A DNA stretch of 64,000 nucleotides, from positions 124,001 to 188,000 of the forward strand of contig NW_026516748.1 of NCBI RefSeq assembly GCF_025766255.1, read 5' to 3'. The position numbers and the translations under genes were made by a program. Origin of the DNA: Zychaea mexicana. Taxonomy: Eukaryota > Mucoromycota > Mucoromycetes > Mucorales > Lichtheimiaceae. Shown in pieces: positions 48,882 through 62,203 of the stretch. The notes below the pieces were generated by a model, which ran no database searches, was not told where the DNA came from, and was given only the letters and a program-made list of their open reading frames with translations. Each line of letters starts with the position of its first letter. Position 1 is the first letter of the stretch.

Positions 48882-51800
48882 ATGACAGCTCCAAACTTCA
48901 CGGCGGGTGGCCAATCTGCAGTTGACAGCACCGATCCTTACACACCTTACCCTTCACGATCGTCTTATGCAACGCTTGCCGAATACCTATGGAAAACGCC
49001 CTTCATTTTTAACGGGCGATTTGACGATGATACCCGAGCAGCAATTATTGCCGAATGTTATCAATCCTTATGGCAGTATAATCCGACGTTAATGCATCAA
49101 TATTTTTTCAAGAACCAAAACGATTTACAAGATGCGATTCGCGCTCAATTACACGACATGACTGGCAGGGAGTACTCCAAAATGGCTATGGATGACCCCT
49201 CTTCCTTGATTTGGCACACAAATGGTTTAGTTCCATCCCCTGACCTTTCAAGTGAGCGCGGACGACAGTGTGGACATGTTTTTCGAAAGGGAGAACCCGT
49301 ATATCGCTGCAGGAAAGGATCTTGAGGAATTAGACTATGAGAAAGAGAGTGTCGGGCAGTGCGGTTAAGTGGGGAACGGTTCAACTGATACAGTGTGTTA
49401 TGGGTCTAACAGGACATGCGGCTTGGATGATACATGTGTTTTTTGCTCTCGCTGTTTTCATGCAACGGACCATGACGGCCATGATGTTCTATTTTCGGTG
49501 AGCCCTGGCTCAGGCGGCTGCTGTGATTGCGGTGACCGGGAAGCATGGAAGGTCCCGTTGCAATGCAAGATTCATGCAACTCCCAGCGACCATAATGAAA
49601 GTGATGAAACTGAGCAGGTACCGAAAAAAGTGGTCGACGCTATACGCACAAGTGTATCTTCTGCTCTTGATTTCATTTTGGGTACGTTTGCATTGGGTCC
49701 CGAAGAATTGTCTCTATCAGCATCACCAAACGAGTTTGTCAAGGATGATGGGAGCAATAAGATATCAGTGAAGTCGGAAGATCTGTTGCTCGACCGCGAC
49801 GACGATGTGGATATGGATCAAGTAGACACAGATTCAATGTTCGGCAGCCAAGCTCGTTCCCCATCTCAGCCATCGGATGTTGGGGAAAGGGACACGGTGG
49901 AGGAATACGTCTGCATTGCATGGAATGATGAAGGTCATGCCTTTTCACATGTTGTTGAGTGTATAATGGCTGCCACAGGATGTGATTGGGAACAAGGCAA
50001 AGAGACGGTAGATGCCATACATATACATGTTAGTATCAAGGTTTATTGTTTTTTCGCTGAAATCGTTGTCCAAAGAACTGGTTGTTTAATGCATGAATTT
50101 CTAGGGCCGCAAAGTAATCGCTTCCTCAACAAACGTCGAACAGCTACGAAAAATTGCAGCGCCACTTGCAGCCATCAATCTGGGAGTAACGATCAGAACT
50201 GCACGTGATGTGTACCGTGAAAATGTGTGCAGCTTGCTTGTATTCTGGCTGAAAGAGCTGGTTCACGGACGCACTCGCTTTTTTGCAGACATCCCAAATG
50301 GTGATACAGTTGTACGAACAATCGTGCGCGAGGAATTATGCGCTGACTGGGGGCTACAGTCGTCTGCACAGGATGGTACCTTCGGTGAAGATTATGATGT
50401 GAATGGTGGATTCTCGGGAACGGAAACTACCTTAGGATCCGCTACAACAGACGTGCCCGAGGAAGACATCGAGATGCTCGATCCAGATGCAAGTTTCAAG
50501 GAGCCAGATCAAGTGCAAACCAGAGTGAAGCCAGATATTGCAGACATCGATTGGCAACCAGCAGATATGATTGACGAGTTCCAAATGCTAAGAATTGAAG
50601 AACTTTTTCTGTGGGAAAAGTTAATGTCCCACGCCAGCGTAAAAGGAAAGAGTTTGGATGAATCAGCCAGGAATAATTTCGCCGAGGAAATGGCATCATC
50701 TGCAATTCAACGAGAATTCGAAAGGAGGCTTCGACTGGATTATTTACTGATTTCTGACTTAAAACTGTGGAAAGAAATTCGTGTCGCATTACGTGAATTG
50801 TATATTACCTCCCTCATCTCTGATAATACGTTTCGAAAAATACTAGGTATTACCCACGACGCAGACGCATTGGAAGATGATCCTCTACTTACTTGCAACG
50901 ACATTTATCACTAGGGAAACGGCTGGCTAGAAACTATGCTAGACTGGCAGAATCGTTTCTTCTCAAAGACCGAGAACCAGAGAGTTCCATCATCCTCTTT
51001 TCTGTTCAGCTTCTCACAGTCCCATCCGTCGCCGACCTCCTTGTCAACCAGTATGACTTCTTCGGCCTCATCTGCTCGTCCCTGACTGCCTTCTTTTTGA
51101 CCGATCGCTTATACCTTGTTTTGCCTTCTGAACGCGAACGATATCCCGCGCGAGTCAATTGCGAATCACGAGCATTCCGTACCCGACGCTATTTCAACGC
51201 TTTTCATGATTTACGCTACATAATGAACGTCGATATGATTAAGAGTGTTCTCGCTCAAGATCCACTTTATTTGCGCCAATTTCTCGATCTAGTCGGCATG
51301 TTCCAGTGTATGAATGCCCAAGTTTGCCAGAAAGACGCCCATGTGGAATACGAGTCCGAAATTTGGGTCAACGCCTTTAATGTGACCTTACAGATAGGAA
51401 AATGTTGTCGGCAATTTGCGGCGTGCTTCGGAAAGCTGCCATTCTGGGACCCGTCGGGCCGTGCGTCAGCTACTCGGACACTTGTACGCGCCATAACACG
51501 CATCCTCAGAATGATCAATGACTGGGGCTCTGAACCAGACGATATGCGGTCCGTAGATGACAACTCCTCAGCACGGAAATTACGCCCTGCCACGCAACAA
51601 CCAGGTGTGTCCGGACCCAGAGATCAAGAATATCATACTATTCAACTCCCTTATATTGACCAGCCGATTAAAGTACTCAAATACGACATCACATCTCAGC
51701 CGGTATCGTTCCACCAACCCTTGCATTGGCTTCTTGCGTTCGTTCTCGAACACACTGCGTCGCTTAGTGAAGATATGCTTGCAGAAGCTGGTTTCCAAAA

Positions 51801-54800
51801 CGGTTTTGAGCAAGTGCTTAACTTGTTCAGTGCAGAAAATCAGGAGAATATCTCTCCAGCGGTACTACTACCCATCATCGAGTATCCCATCCGCACGGTA
51901 GCATTCTCTGCCCAGATTCGAGCAGGCGTTTGGGTGCGCAATGGATACGGAATACGCAATCAGGTATGATGGCTAACATCAGCATACATGACTTAACGCT
52001 AATATTGCGCTTACTATTTTCTCCAAAAAAAGGCTTTGCATTACCGTGATGTATCGTTACGCGAAAACACGTACGACGCGGATTTGTTTCTGTTGCAACT
52101 CGGTATCTCTACCGTAGAACCCAATTTACTACTCGCAACACTACTGGATCGCTTCGGACTGGTGAACTGGTTTTTGGGTGATCGTGAGCACGCACAATAT
52201 GATGCTGGTCAGTCAACCTTTATGGTGGAAGAACTATTGAATGTTTTGGTTTTATGTGCTTGCGAACGCGCGAACGTCACGGGCATGAGCATAGAATCGA
52301 GGATCCGACGGGAAATTGTACACAACCTTTGCCTAAATCCTATCACATATTCGGAGCTCACCAAGCGGATACCCGATCGTCTGCATGAACATGTCGCGTT
52401 CGACCATCTACTATCCGAGATTGGTCAGTTCAAGCCGCCTGTAGGTGTGAATGACACAGGCACATACATCCTCAAAAACGAACACTTTGACGAGGTCGAC
52501 CCGTATTTTTACCATTACAGTCGCAACAACCGAGAGGAAGCCGTCGAAATGTTGAAGAAACGCTGGAAAGAGATTAATCCATCCGCCGATCCAAAGAGCT
52601 TCTTCATATTGCCAAAGTGTACACAAATTACAAACGGTGCTTTCCGATATCTAGGCGATTTCTTGCACTGTACTGTATTTACTCAGATGATGGCGTACGT
52701 CTTTTGGAACGTACGGATCAGTGACAGCCACAAGAGTGACACGAACCTCGAGCAAGCTCTGTACCTTATCTTACTAGCATTGACGGACGAGAACAATCGA
52801 CACAGTGCAGCAAACCTGGATACTGCTATTGACGACGATGACAGCGATAACCCCGAGCTAGCCGGTTTTTATAAATTCGTGTGCGACCACTACTTCGCCT
52901 TTACAAACGACGACCACTCCCAAGACTTGTCTTTATTCGACATAATGTCTATATTCCGTGATGATGACAAGTACAAAGAAATACACGCTCAGTTGGATTG
53001 GATCTTTGAAAAACTCCTGTCCCATGGCCCTGGAAGGACACGCCGCAAGGTTCAAAAATGGAAGGACGGTAGGGCACTGAAAATGGAGGACAACGAGTCT
53101 ACCGTGTCCGAACAACAGGCCAAGAAGCTGGCTGCCAAGGACCGCCAGATGAAGATCATGGCCCAGTTCGCACAGGCACAGTCCCAGTTTATCGAGCAGA
53201 ACGAGGAGCTTTATGATGAAGAAGACCAGGACGAAGAAGAACAGTCGCAGAGCAAAAGCAAGGAAGATGAAAATACCGCCGATAATACCCCAACAAACGA
53301 TGGTTCAGTTAGTCGACTGTGCGGCTATCCTACTGGGACATGCATTGTTTGCCAAGAGGAAGTTAGTGATAAGTCTGCACCGTATGGTCTGCTTGCATTG
53401 ATCCAGACTTCCAATATCATTCGAGAAAGCCATCCATCTCAAGCAAATGAAGTGCTTGCCAAATTCAAGGCCAATGATGGAAGTTTGGACACGGATTGGC
53501 CAGATGAACAGGGCCTTCCAGAAGATGCGAGCGATATACCCGGACTTCCAGCGCAAATGAACAAAACAGGGCTGTACGTATCAACATGTAGCCATCTGAT
53601 GCATATCCGGTGCTTTGAGGTCTACTGCTCGTCGATCGATTCCAGACACTCAACTCAGCTGACACGCAATCATCCAGAGAACCGTGCACGGAACGAGTTT
53701 ATGTGCCCGTTATGCAAATCGCTGGGCAATGTCTTACTGCCCATTTACTGGAAAGGGCGCAAGGAAATATTTCCAGGGCCTGTTTTGCACAACGAGACTT
53801 TCAAGTACTACAATTTTTTACGGAGCAACGTGCAGCAAGGGGTTGACCGTCTCAAACAAGCCATCATCAATCGCTCACAGCGACGACGCAGTAACGGAAG
53901 CAAACTAAAGGAGGCATTCTCCACATTTGTTCCTTCGCTTCGGAATGCACCGTCCGGATCAACATCGGCAAGCACCGGCAACGCGATTGGCACGGCCACT
54001 AGAAATGAATACGAATGGCAAAACATTCGACGGCCGCAGGCTACCAGTCTTGAGCTATTGTCTCCACAAGAAGAAGCAAGCGCCTCAACCCCACTCATCT
54101 CCTCGTCTCCAATGGCAACGGCGTCAACTGGGCCAGGAAGCATATACAACGATCGTCGCTTCGGACCATTTGATAGTGACATTATGCATCCATCTACGTC
54201 TGCCAACCTACCTAGTGTGTCGAAAATGTACGTGCGGATTTCTGAGGTGATTTCCACAATATACCAAGAAATATGCAGCGACGACGCAACACGTGAAACG
54301 TCGACAAATGCAAAGAACATTGACCTTTTATGGGGATTGCTTGGTTACACCGTCGCTGGCGTCGAAATAGCAGCAAGGGGTCAGCAAAAGCCCATGGGGC
54401 AAATAGAAGACGAGGAACTTACTGGCTCGCTGTTTGACCAAATCCCGCAACAGACACGATTGCTTCTGCGCATCATTTGCGACAGCATACTGGCGTACAC
54501 GTGTATTATGTGTCACCACGAACCTGGCGGAGGTCTTCCCACCCCAACTCATGCAAATCCCGGACACACACTGATACGCGTTCATCTGCTTGCACTCGCT
54601 CGTCTGCGACAAGTGTTTGCTGATGTTCAAGTTGGAGACTTTCTTCACCTGCAAGGGCTCAGCTACGAGCGCATGGTCGTGTATGACAATCTTCCGTTGT
54701 TGCAGGATGATCCATTTATGATCCTTACCGAGCTAACGTTTCATGGAATACCCTTTGCCAAAATGAGCGTTCATATTATGATGCGTGTTCTCCTGCTCGC

Positions 54801-55911
54801 CGAGCTGACCAAGACAATGGCTGCTGTAACACAGGAGCAGTTGAAAGTGGTTTCGTCAACTCACGAACGATTTGTGCCAAGTAACGATGACTGCAACACT
54901 AAGGAAATCTCGGAGGAGCAGACAGCAGCTGTCAGGGCATTTGCAATCTTTGTTATGGAAAGTCTCCAGTTCTCTCAACAAGAAGCGGATACTGTGTATG
55001 AATCCATCGGGCCTGCGAGACTGTACGAACTGTTGCAATCATTTGGCTTGCCATACCTACGACGATCGATGATCCTGATGATAGTCCGCTATGGTTACAT
55101 CCCAAGTGCGCGGCAACAACGACCTGAGGCGAACGAGTTTGACCGCTTGTTGGATTTGCTATGGCTTCCGGAAATGACCGAACTTGTAGAACTGAAAGAC
55201 GAAAACAAGCAGCTTATATCTGCATGGTGCAGCGATCACCTATCCGAATCCGAGCGTGCAACGCGACTACAGAGCCTCTCGTGGCGGTTGCTGGACATTA
55301 CACTGGACTCGCCGACTCCTTTGTATTTGATCCCCTTGCCAAGCAAACTTGAAGACTTGATTGATGAAAGCATGAGACGCGTGTGTACGAAATGCGGCTC
55401 CCTACCAAGCGATCCAGCTGTTTGTCTACTGTGTGGAACATTTGTGTGTACCCAAAGCTTTTGTTGTGCAGAAGACGAAGAGGGCGAGTGTAATTTGCAC
55501 AGTCAAGAGTAAGTGTAACGTGAAATTGCCGGTTTTTTTCTTCTCAAAAGGAATAGATGCTAAGAAGTTCATGTGCATAGATGTGGCGGTGAGATTGGAC
55601 TGTTCCTGTCTGTCAAGCGATGTGTAGCTATCTTACTACACAATGGAAACGGCTGGTTCGTAAACGCGCCGTATCTAGACCCACATGGTGAAGTGGACCA
55701 AGGATTGAGGTAATTCCGCGCGATTTACAGTTACGGAAAAAGAAATCTTGGTAACTTAAAAAATCCCCTTTTTAGGCGAGGACAACCACAATATCTTAAT
55801 CGTAAACGATATGCCGATATTAGAAAGCTGTGGCTCCAGCATAATATCCCTGTGTATATTGCGCGCCAGATTGAGGCGAATTACGATATAGGAGGATGGA
55901 CAACGTTATAA
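48882..55911 (+). CDS. UBR1: UBR1-type N-recognin E3 ubiquitin ligase
   Basis: Seven exons: 48882-49312, 49413-50028, 50105-50846, 50915-51963, 52033-55508, 55581-55709 and 55776-55911, 2192 residues. The UBR box (about 126-193) starts RGRQCGHVFRKGEPVYRCR and continues TCGLDDTCVFCSRCFHATDH and SGGCCDCGDREAW, with its zinc-binding Cys/His set intact. A ClpS-like N-domain follows (about 306-410, EEYVCIAWNDEGHAFSHVVE). The RING-type finger lies at about 1382-1505 (CIVCQEE, CSHLMHIRCFEVYC, CPLCKS), and the UBR-leucine-rich/autoinhibitory cap is at the C terminus (VCTKCGSLPSD, LLHNGNGWFVNAPYLDPHGE, ending GGWTTL). UBR1 reads type 1 and 2 N-degrons and ubiquitinates the target with Rad6-class E2. 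The first intron (49313-49412) lacks a GT donor. Confidence 0.95.
49313..49412 (+). other. Non-canonical GA-AG intron in UBR1
   Basis: Continuity of the UBR box (CRC-R then TCGLDDTC) demands removal of this 100 nt segment, which otherwise ends the protein at a TGA at 49323-49325. It begins GAAAGG and ends TCTAACAG. The expected donor would be GTAAGG, so the second base is A instead of T. Exon phase is right on both sides. Confidence 0.65.
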
Positions 55912-56426
55912 TACTACTTTTCGCTGTATCGATAGAATTGAGAAGGAAAGAAAAAAGCTACGCACAGATCCAAATTTAAATTGGTTGCATGGCAACATTC
56001 CGACATTCGGTGTAACAGAGTGTTAGGGGGAAATCATCCAGGGGTAAATTTACATTTGAGATGGTTTTTCCTGCAAGGTATTACGTCGTCATCGATTTGC
56101 TAATGAAAAATCTTTCTGGGAGGAACACAATTGTTTGTATGTCTTTTGCAGGGGTGGAGGAGAAGCATTTGGCTTGCATGTTGCTGTCAAGTCTATTGTA
56201 GAAATTAGAGTTTTCATGGAACTCGCGTTGTCAGCGACCAAGCCACTTCTACTGTAGCATGCACGTACCTGCAATGAGCTTTAGCGTTACACGGCAGCAG
56301 ATAACTCAGCAATGCCCATTTTATACAGCGTGAAACAGAAGATGCAGGCCTCGAACCATCTCTTTTCCTTCGAACTTCCATTTACTTATTCGGCCTGTTT
56401 CTCCTAAAGGCGCTTCAGGATAAAAG
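55912..56426. other. UBR1 to seven-TM gene intergenic region
   Basis: UBR1 3' UTR followed by promoter DNA. No gene seen. A TGCATGTTGCTG-type motif recurs but no clear site was defined. Confidence 0.45.
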
Positions 56427-57468
56427 ATGGTGAACGCTGGTTTCATCATCAGCAGTGCCCTTGGTTTCATTACCACCGTCATCGTGATAGCTCAAGCTAT
56501 TCGGAACCCCAAGAAGCTCAGATACTTCATTGTGTGCTACGCAGTATGCACCTTACCAGCAAGCATTGTCAACACCCTCGCAGCTGAAAACGTCCTCCGA
56601 GATCGATGGAACACGCTCTGCTATCTTTTATCGACTGTACTAATGCTTACTCTGAACTACTACATGACACTCGACATTGGGTTCAGGATGCAAGTCCGGC
56701 AATCCTGGCTCCGGTATCTTGCCTATATCAGCATCTTTTTTCTGGTCACCGTCTTCGTCTTTCTCATAGTCCAGATTGTCATACTGTTGATACATGAGGA
56801 AAGGGATTACTCGATTTGGTGGATGTTTGTACTGGGCGTCTGCCTAGCAATTGCTGGTCAATTTGCTGCGTATTCCTATGCGTTTATGCCTTTGATTCGA
56901 TGGAAAAAGAACAAAAGGACCCAAGAAGCACATTCACGAACAACGGCCTATGGCGTAAGTAGAAGACAGTTCTTGGTGCACGTGCAATGGATCAAGATGC
57001 ATGGGGGTGGGGTCGAATGTCATTGTATAATATAGATTGATAACGTATCATGAATTTTTCACGTCGTACTAGATTTGGTTTTTGAGCATTCAAAGTCTGT
57101 GGTACTCCCTGTACGGTGTGCTGTACTTTTGGTTCTTCGGCGTCAATACGTGGGACCAATTCACGAACATGCTGGCGGTTGATTACCCCATGCGTTTTCT
57201 CCTGTGCCTCATTTTCACGTTCTCTCCCCCGTCATGGATTATTGACTGCATGTCATCACACTTGTCGTCTCACAATCAAGCCAACCTCAATACCACACCA
57301 GGCACACTCAGTCAGAACATTCCCGATACTTATATGCCAACATTACTAAACGACGAACGATACAACGTCTTTGGCGAAGACGAGGAGGCCAAAACGAGCA
57401 GCAGGATTGCTATGATTACGACCGCCTCCACCCCAAAACCAGAGCCTTCATACAGCCCATCCTCTTAG
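56427..57468 (+). CDS. Seven-transmembrane protein, orphan
   Basis: Two exons, 56427-56954 and 57073-57468, 307 residues. Seven hydrophobic stretches can be counted: residues 4-23 (GFIISSALGFITTVIVIAQA), 32-53, 63-83, 92-121, 128-152, 177-198 and 215-240. The first has no cleavable signal. A basic loop RWKKNKRTQEAHSR lies between helices 5 and 6 at the splice site, and the C-terminal 65 residues are polar, Ser/Thr/Pro-rich and acidic, like a cytoplasmic tail. The topology is that of a fungal GPCR-like protein, but no DRY, NPxxY or Pth11/CFEM motif is present. No family was recognised, so receptor function is only a possibility. Confidence 0.75.
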
Positions 57469-59507
57469 AAAAACATCATCCTAGCTATAGTAAACGGCAA
57501 AACAAATCACATCCGAAAGCATCGCTCCTTATTGCTATCATTCCCCATCCACGTTATCCTTCCTTCTTTCTCTATTGTATTTGTTCTTTCTACATATGTA
57601 AATATTTATCGGCAATCAATTGCTGTTGACATCAAATTTTACACAGAATGTGTTTATGCCACAAACTTCCCGTAGAAATGAGCCTGATGATAAAGCACCA
57701 TTGTGAGTTATGTTTGAATCAGATGGTGAAGGTTAATGTCTAAAAAAAGAAATCACCTACACAAGTGTTGCATCAAAAGCAGATATGCATAGGAGAACAC
57801 GTCCAATGATCATGCACTCTCTCTATGTGGTGCTGAATTTTGCTTGCTTTGGCAGATCAGCAAATGTTCTCTCTACAATAGCTTAAAGCCCTATGCGAAA
57901 AGAAAGTTACTCTGCTCTTTAATTATTCTTTTAACGCTGCCCTTATCTGGTGTTAATCAAGAACAAAATAGAGTAAGATGCGCCGATTCCCACGAAGCCA
58001 TTGTTGTAGCCTCTTGGTTGAACAAAAGCGCATCAGTGCCTTTTTAGGCAAATGCTATGTGACATAAAATTCTTAATTGCAATTAGATGTACGCCCTAAC
58101 ATCATACGTTTGTTGCCTAACGGATATTTCATCCTTAGCGTAGGATACCCGTTACTGCGATAACGTTAGTGCCTGTGACTACCAAGCTGCTCTTGTCGAG
58201 AAATTTTGACAAAAAACACCTCCTTCGTCTTAATGAAGAGAGTAAATGCGACTGATGCTATGAAGATAGTATTTTCATTCTAAACACTGCTGTTATTGCT
58301 GTACATAAACTAACACTGTCAAGAAGAAATTTAGTTGCACAATGAGCAGCTGCGCATATTACGCTCTGTTATTCAAAATTTTCCCACCATCGAGTCCTTC
58401 ATAATTTTGCACACGTTCTTGGTCTCTCATTTCACTCATACTGCATACTGAAGATGCTATCAAAATCTCAGAATGCCGCCTGGGCCTTTTTGAGACCTGA
58501 CAGGGTCTTGGAAGGCCGTTTTAGGTATCCGAAAATAATGTGTTAAAAAGAGATATAAAGTTGTATCAGTTTAGCCTTTCATGCAATTACATCACACGCA
58601 TTAGAATACTGTCATAGTCATTCAAGCCTTTTAATGCATATCCATAAATATGCTTCACGTCACTTGTACAGCTCGGAGGCAGACTCAAAGCCCTTATTTT
58701 AAAAATTCTAAGAAAAGCCGGCTTGCAGGATTATTCCGCTCCGTGGCAATACCATGCTCGTGGCTCGGATAAACATTTTACACCGTCTCATCTGATCAAA
58801 TCACGACAAACCAGCCGACATCGAGCCTGTCATCGCAACAATAGTACGTAATACTACTATTTATGTAAAAATCACAAATGTATATCGCTTCAAAGTTACC
58901 AATAAGCGACAGCCGATTTAAATGTTTAAATTTATAATTATCTATCGACTGTCAACTGCCGGAAAATTGGTTTGGCTCAATAATCAACTCGTCGGGAAAG
59001 AAACTCTAATATTGCTGAATGTACTATACAAACTAATACTAGCATTTTATTTGATTTGCTCCATTCGTCTTGAGTCATCCATCGCAGAAACAGTATTGTT
59101 TAATTGTCTAAGCTACCTTTGGCGGAATCCCGAAGGTTTTGGGGCAGATCATTCTCTAGGACAACCATCAAAAGTTTGTTGGTTATGACGGTGTTTAAGG
59201 AGTCGTGTAGGTTGACAGCTAAATAGATAACGCATATCCATCGATCCACATACACTATAACACAGGGCTACGTGTCTGTAGGAAACCCCAAATGCTAGTG
59301 CAATAATAGGGATACAAGAAAAGCCCCTGTAGTGAACCTCGAAGCTCTATTTTATATGTTTTAAGAGATCAAAGTAAAGAAAGTGCCAAAAAAGAAAAGC
59401 GGCATAGTATGCTGTGTTCTCTGACTCAGTCAAATTCCTGCTTTATTCATCACTGTAGTTCCTATGAATTGTCAGTTCAGGTGCCTGAACGGGCAGAGGA
59501 GACCTTG

Positions 59508-60455
59508 GTACAGTACAGTCGGGATACAGTGGACCCCCCGGTTTTGCAACTCTCGGCAAATACCGTCTCTAAACTTTTTGCAACGAGTTTCTGGGAATGT
59601 CAAAAAACATACGAAGCTCGCAACTTTCAACTTGCAAAATCTGTTTGGCAGGGTTGTATCTTATCAGAGGAGAAATATTCTCGTGATTTGCAGCAAACAT
59701 ACGCCTTGGCGCTTGTTGCATCTTATCAAGGGTAGTTTAAATCAATAAAGACATGGTTCTAGCATCCATAAGTATATCGCTTCTTCTACATACAGTATAA
59801 CCTAAACAGAAAATGTCAGTATGCATTAATTCATAGCACCTAATAAGATACTGATAATACAGATGGTGAATTTGGAATCATGAATCGGTTCATAACAGGT
59901 TGCAGAATGTTTTTGTTCACGCCGCTCTGAAGTTTTCTCTTCAGAAGGTGACCGTTCGTTAATTAAGTAGAGTCGATACTTTTTTCTGTGTAAAAGACGA
60001 GAAAAATGGAACGTGATAGCACTTTTAATCCAGGACATTTGCTCTGGAATAAGCTGTTCAGCTCCTTCAGCGATTTAGCACCACTATTCCTCCCAGATAC
60101 AATTTTCCTGCTCGGCTATGAGCTCTGTGAAAGAAGGTTTCCCTATAGAAGATCAATGGTAGGAATGATTATAAATAGAACACAGAAAAACGACAAAGTC
60201 AAAGCCAGTGAGCTGCTTATATAGACATGCTCCAGTTATGTTGAGGATAACTATACATATTTATCTTGCTACTTGGACACAACTACGATCACAGATGATA
60301 GCAATGCATGCGAGAGACCAAAATATAATATAATCTTATCTGCGCTTAGCAGTATATTGCTAACATCCGTTCGTTGTAAGTTCACAATTTCTGCAACAGA
60401 AATTTGAAACTGTCACTGTTGCGAGAGGCGGGGTCCACTGTAGTGTACATCTTCA
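59508..60455. mobile_element. Possible pogo/Tc1-like TIR relic
   Basis: The left side reads GTACAGTACAGTCGGGATAC followed by AGTGGACCCC, and the right side has GGGGTCCACTGTAGTGTAC in inverted orientation at 60432-60450. The shared core is TACAGTGGACCCC (13 bp, inverted). CAGT...GACCCC ends are typical of pogo/Tigger elements of the Tc1/mariner superfamily. The interior has no transposase and the ends match only partly, so this would be a short, old non-autonomous copy. Confidence 0.35.
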
Positions 60456-61534
60456 TCAATGAGTGGATACTGATGCTGGATCCGTTTTCTTCGATTCAAA
60501 CAATACGTGCTTCGTCGCATTACAGCTCCAACCACGTTCTCTACATCTTCTGTTGCTTTTCTCTTAGCCAAACTCTCGAATACAATAGCTATTGCTGTTA
60601 TTACTCACTATCTGATCAGTCAAGTACGGGAGAAGCTCCTAATACTTTTAATTCTGCGCTGAATACACAACTACGGACACGCTTTATAACATCACGCTTT
60701 CACACACTACGTACTAAACACCCAGTACGACGCATCCACAACCAAAGAAAAATGCAGTGTTTTAAAGCACTTGACCAAACTTTCATAATCAATATCAGAC
60801 ATCGACGAAAGAAACACGCATGTCAAGCCCAGCGGATATCCGAAAGGAACATGGTCTTCTAGGCTTGTAGGATCTTGATACTTAGTCCATGGTTCTATCC
60901 AGCCGTCTGGCACAATTTAATACTGTATCATGTGTGATGGTAGCTGTTTCTGAAGAAGGTTGAAACATACTTCTAGCTGTGTGAGTGCAATTAAAAAAGT
61001 TTAAGCTTTACTCGTGATACGCTTCTTCCAACTACACAACTTGCAAGCATATGAGTGATGCAGTTGTCAACTTTTAACCATGTTTATACAATGCTATACA
61101 TCAGAGAGCATTGCCAGCAGAAACACCAGATGCCGTAGAGGGATGATCTCACCATTTTACATTAGATACACCAGAGAAGGTGTGCGGCATTATACTCAGC
61201 AGTATAAGGCTATGATCGAAAAGTAATGTAAGTACAAAAACCAAAAATAGTAAAGCGACCAATCTACCGCAGGGCTATTTATCTGTTTATGGGGGATGAG
61301 TAAATTGTCTGTCGCTAAAACTAAGACAATTGGGTGAGTCCTACGACTCGAACCTGAATCCATAGAGTGCTGTGATCATCTCTCAGCGATTTATTGCAGC
61401 GAAACAAAACCAATAAAAATTTTTTTTTCTCTAAAACTTTGTAAACCTCCAAGTGAACCAACTCGATCATCGGCGAGCCGGGCAAGAAAGAAGAAGGGAG
61501 GGAGAAAGGGTGGGTCCTCTTTGGGTTCAGGTTC

Positions 61535-61555
61535 GGTTAGTCCTGCGGACTAACC
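61535..61555. repeat. Perfect 9 bp hairpin
   Basis: GGTTAGTCC and GGACTAACC separated by TGC form a perfect inverted repeat. It could be a small RNA stem, a protein-binding site or part of a repeat end; no flanking feature decides. Confidence 0.6.
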
Positions 61556-62203
61556 TCACAATTCGGTAATGTCCGTGCGCCACCCCCTTCCCAGCAGAGA
61601 TTTGTCGGTAAAAGTGGGAGGTACTTGCATGCATGCATCAGGCTTCTTTATGCAAAACCCAAAAACAACTCAATGCTTATCGACTATCGACTATTCCGAG
61701 CACATGTACACCAGATTTGCTTTACCATGCTAACTAATGTATAAAAACCTATATTAGGTATGATTGTTACACACGGGCGATCCCACGTCTTATGCCTGCA
61801 CGCTCATCAGTCCGCTCGAATATGATAAAGCATGGCTGCCACACCACGTTCTTTTTTGCCTATATATTGCAAAGTGACCGGATTGGGATCACCAATTCTA
61901 ATGCAGCGCCGCTGCTCTACTAAGCTCTTCTGCCCACTAGCTTTATTTGAGCTATCTGACAGAATGCTACTTGATTTTCATCATGGAAGAGGTTAAAATG
62001 AAATGAAAGAGTTTTATAAAAAAAAGAGCGGACTTTTTCCTGTTGATGAAAAAAAAAAAAGAGATTATTTAGAAAAGATGGGGACTGCCGAAAAGAAAAA
62101 ATCATGTGGGTCGTGCCTGGGAACTAAAGAGCTTTACTTTTCTTCATAAAAAAAATACCTCTCGAGGCCAGAATCTCGTCTTTTCTTGGCCTACTACAAT
62201 AAA

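Larger units (their letters stand above)
57469..62203. other. Gene-poor region with scattered relics
   Basis: About 4.7 kb without a supported gene. Short open frames at 58922-59188, 59409-59735 and 60404-60862 lack family resemblance or coding-like ends. A possible pogo-like inverted-repeat relic lies at about 59508-60455. A perfect 9 bp hairpin is at 61535-61555, and two tRNA-like degenerate stretches are near 61330-61400 and 61870-61930. Confidence 0.4.

Noticed and set aside
59409..59735. 108-codon open frame on the plus strand
   Set aside because: It spans the putative pogo-like terminal repeat and shows no domain or splice context, so chance openness is likelier.
61330..61400. tRNA-like stretch on the minus strand with GGTTCGAGTC (T-loop/box B like)
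   Set aside because: No matching A box, D arm or acceptor stem could be folded; at most a tRNA-derived relic.
61870..61930. tRNA-like stretch on the minus strand with GCTTAGTAGAGCAG (D-arm like)
   Set aside because: A proper T arm and a seven-base acceptor stem are missing, and the anticodon arm does not pair.
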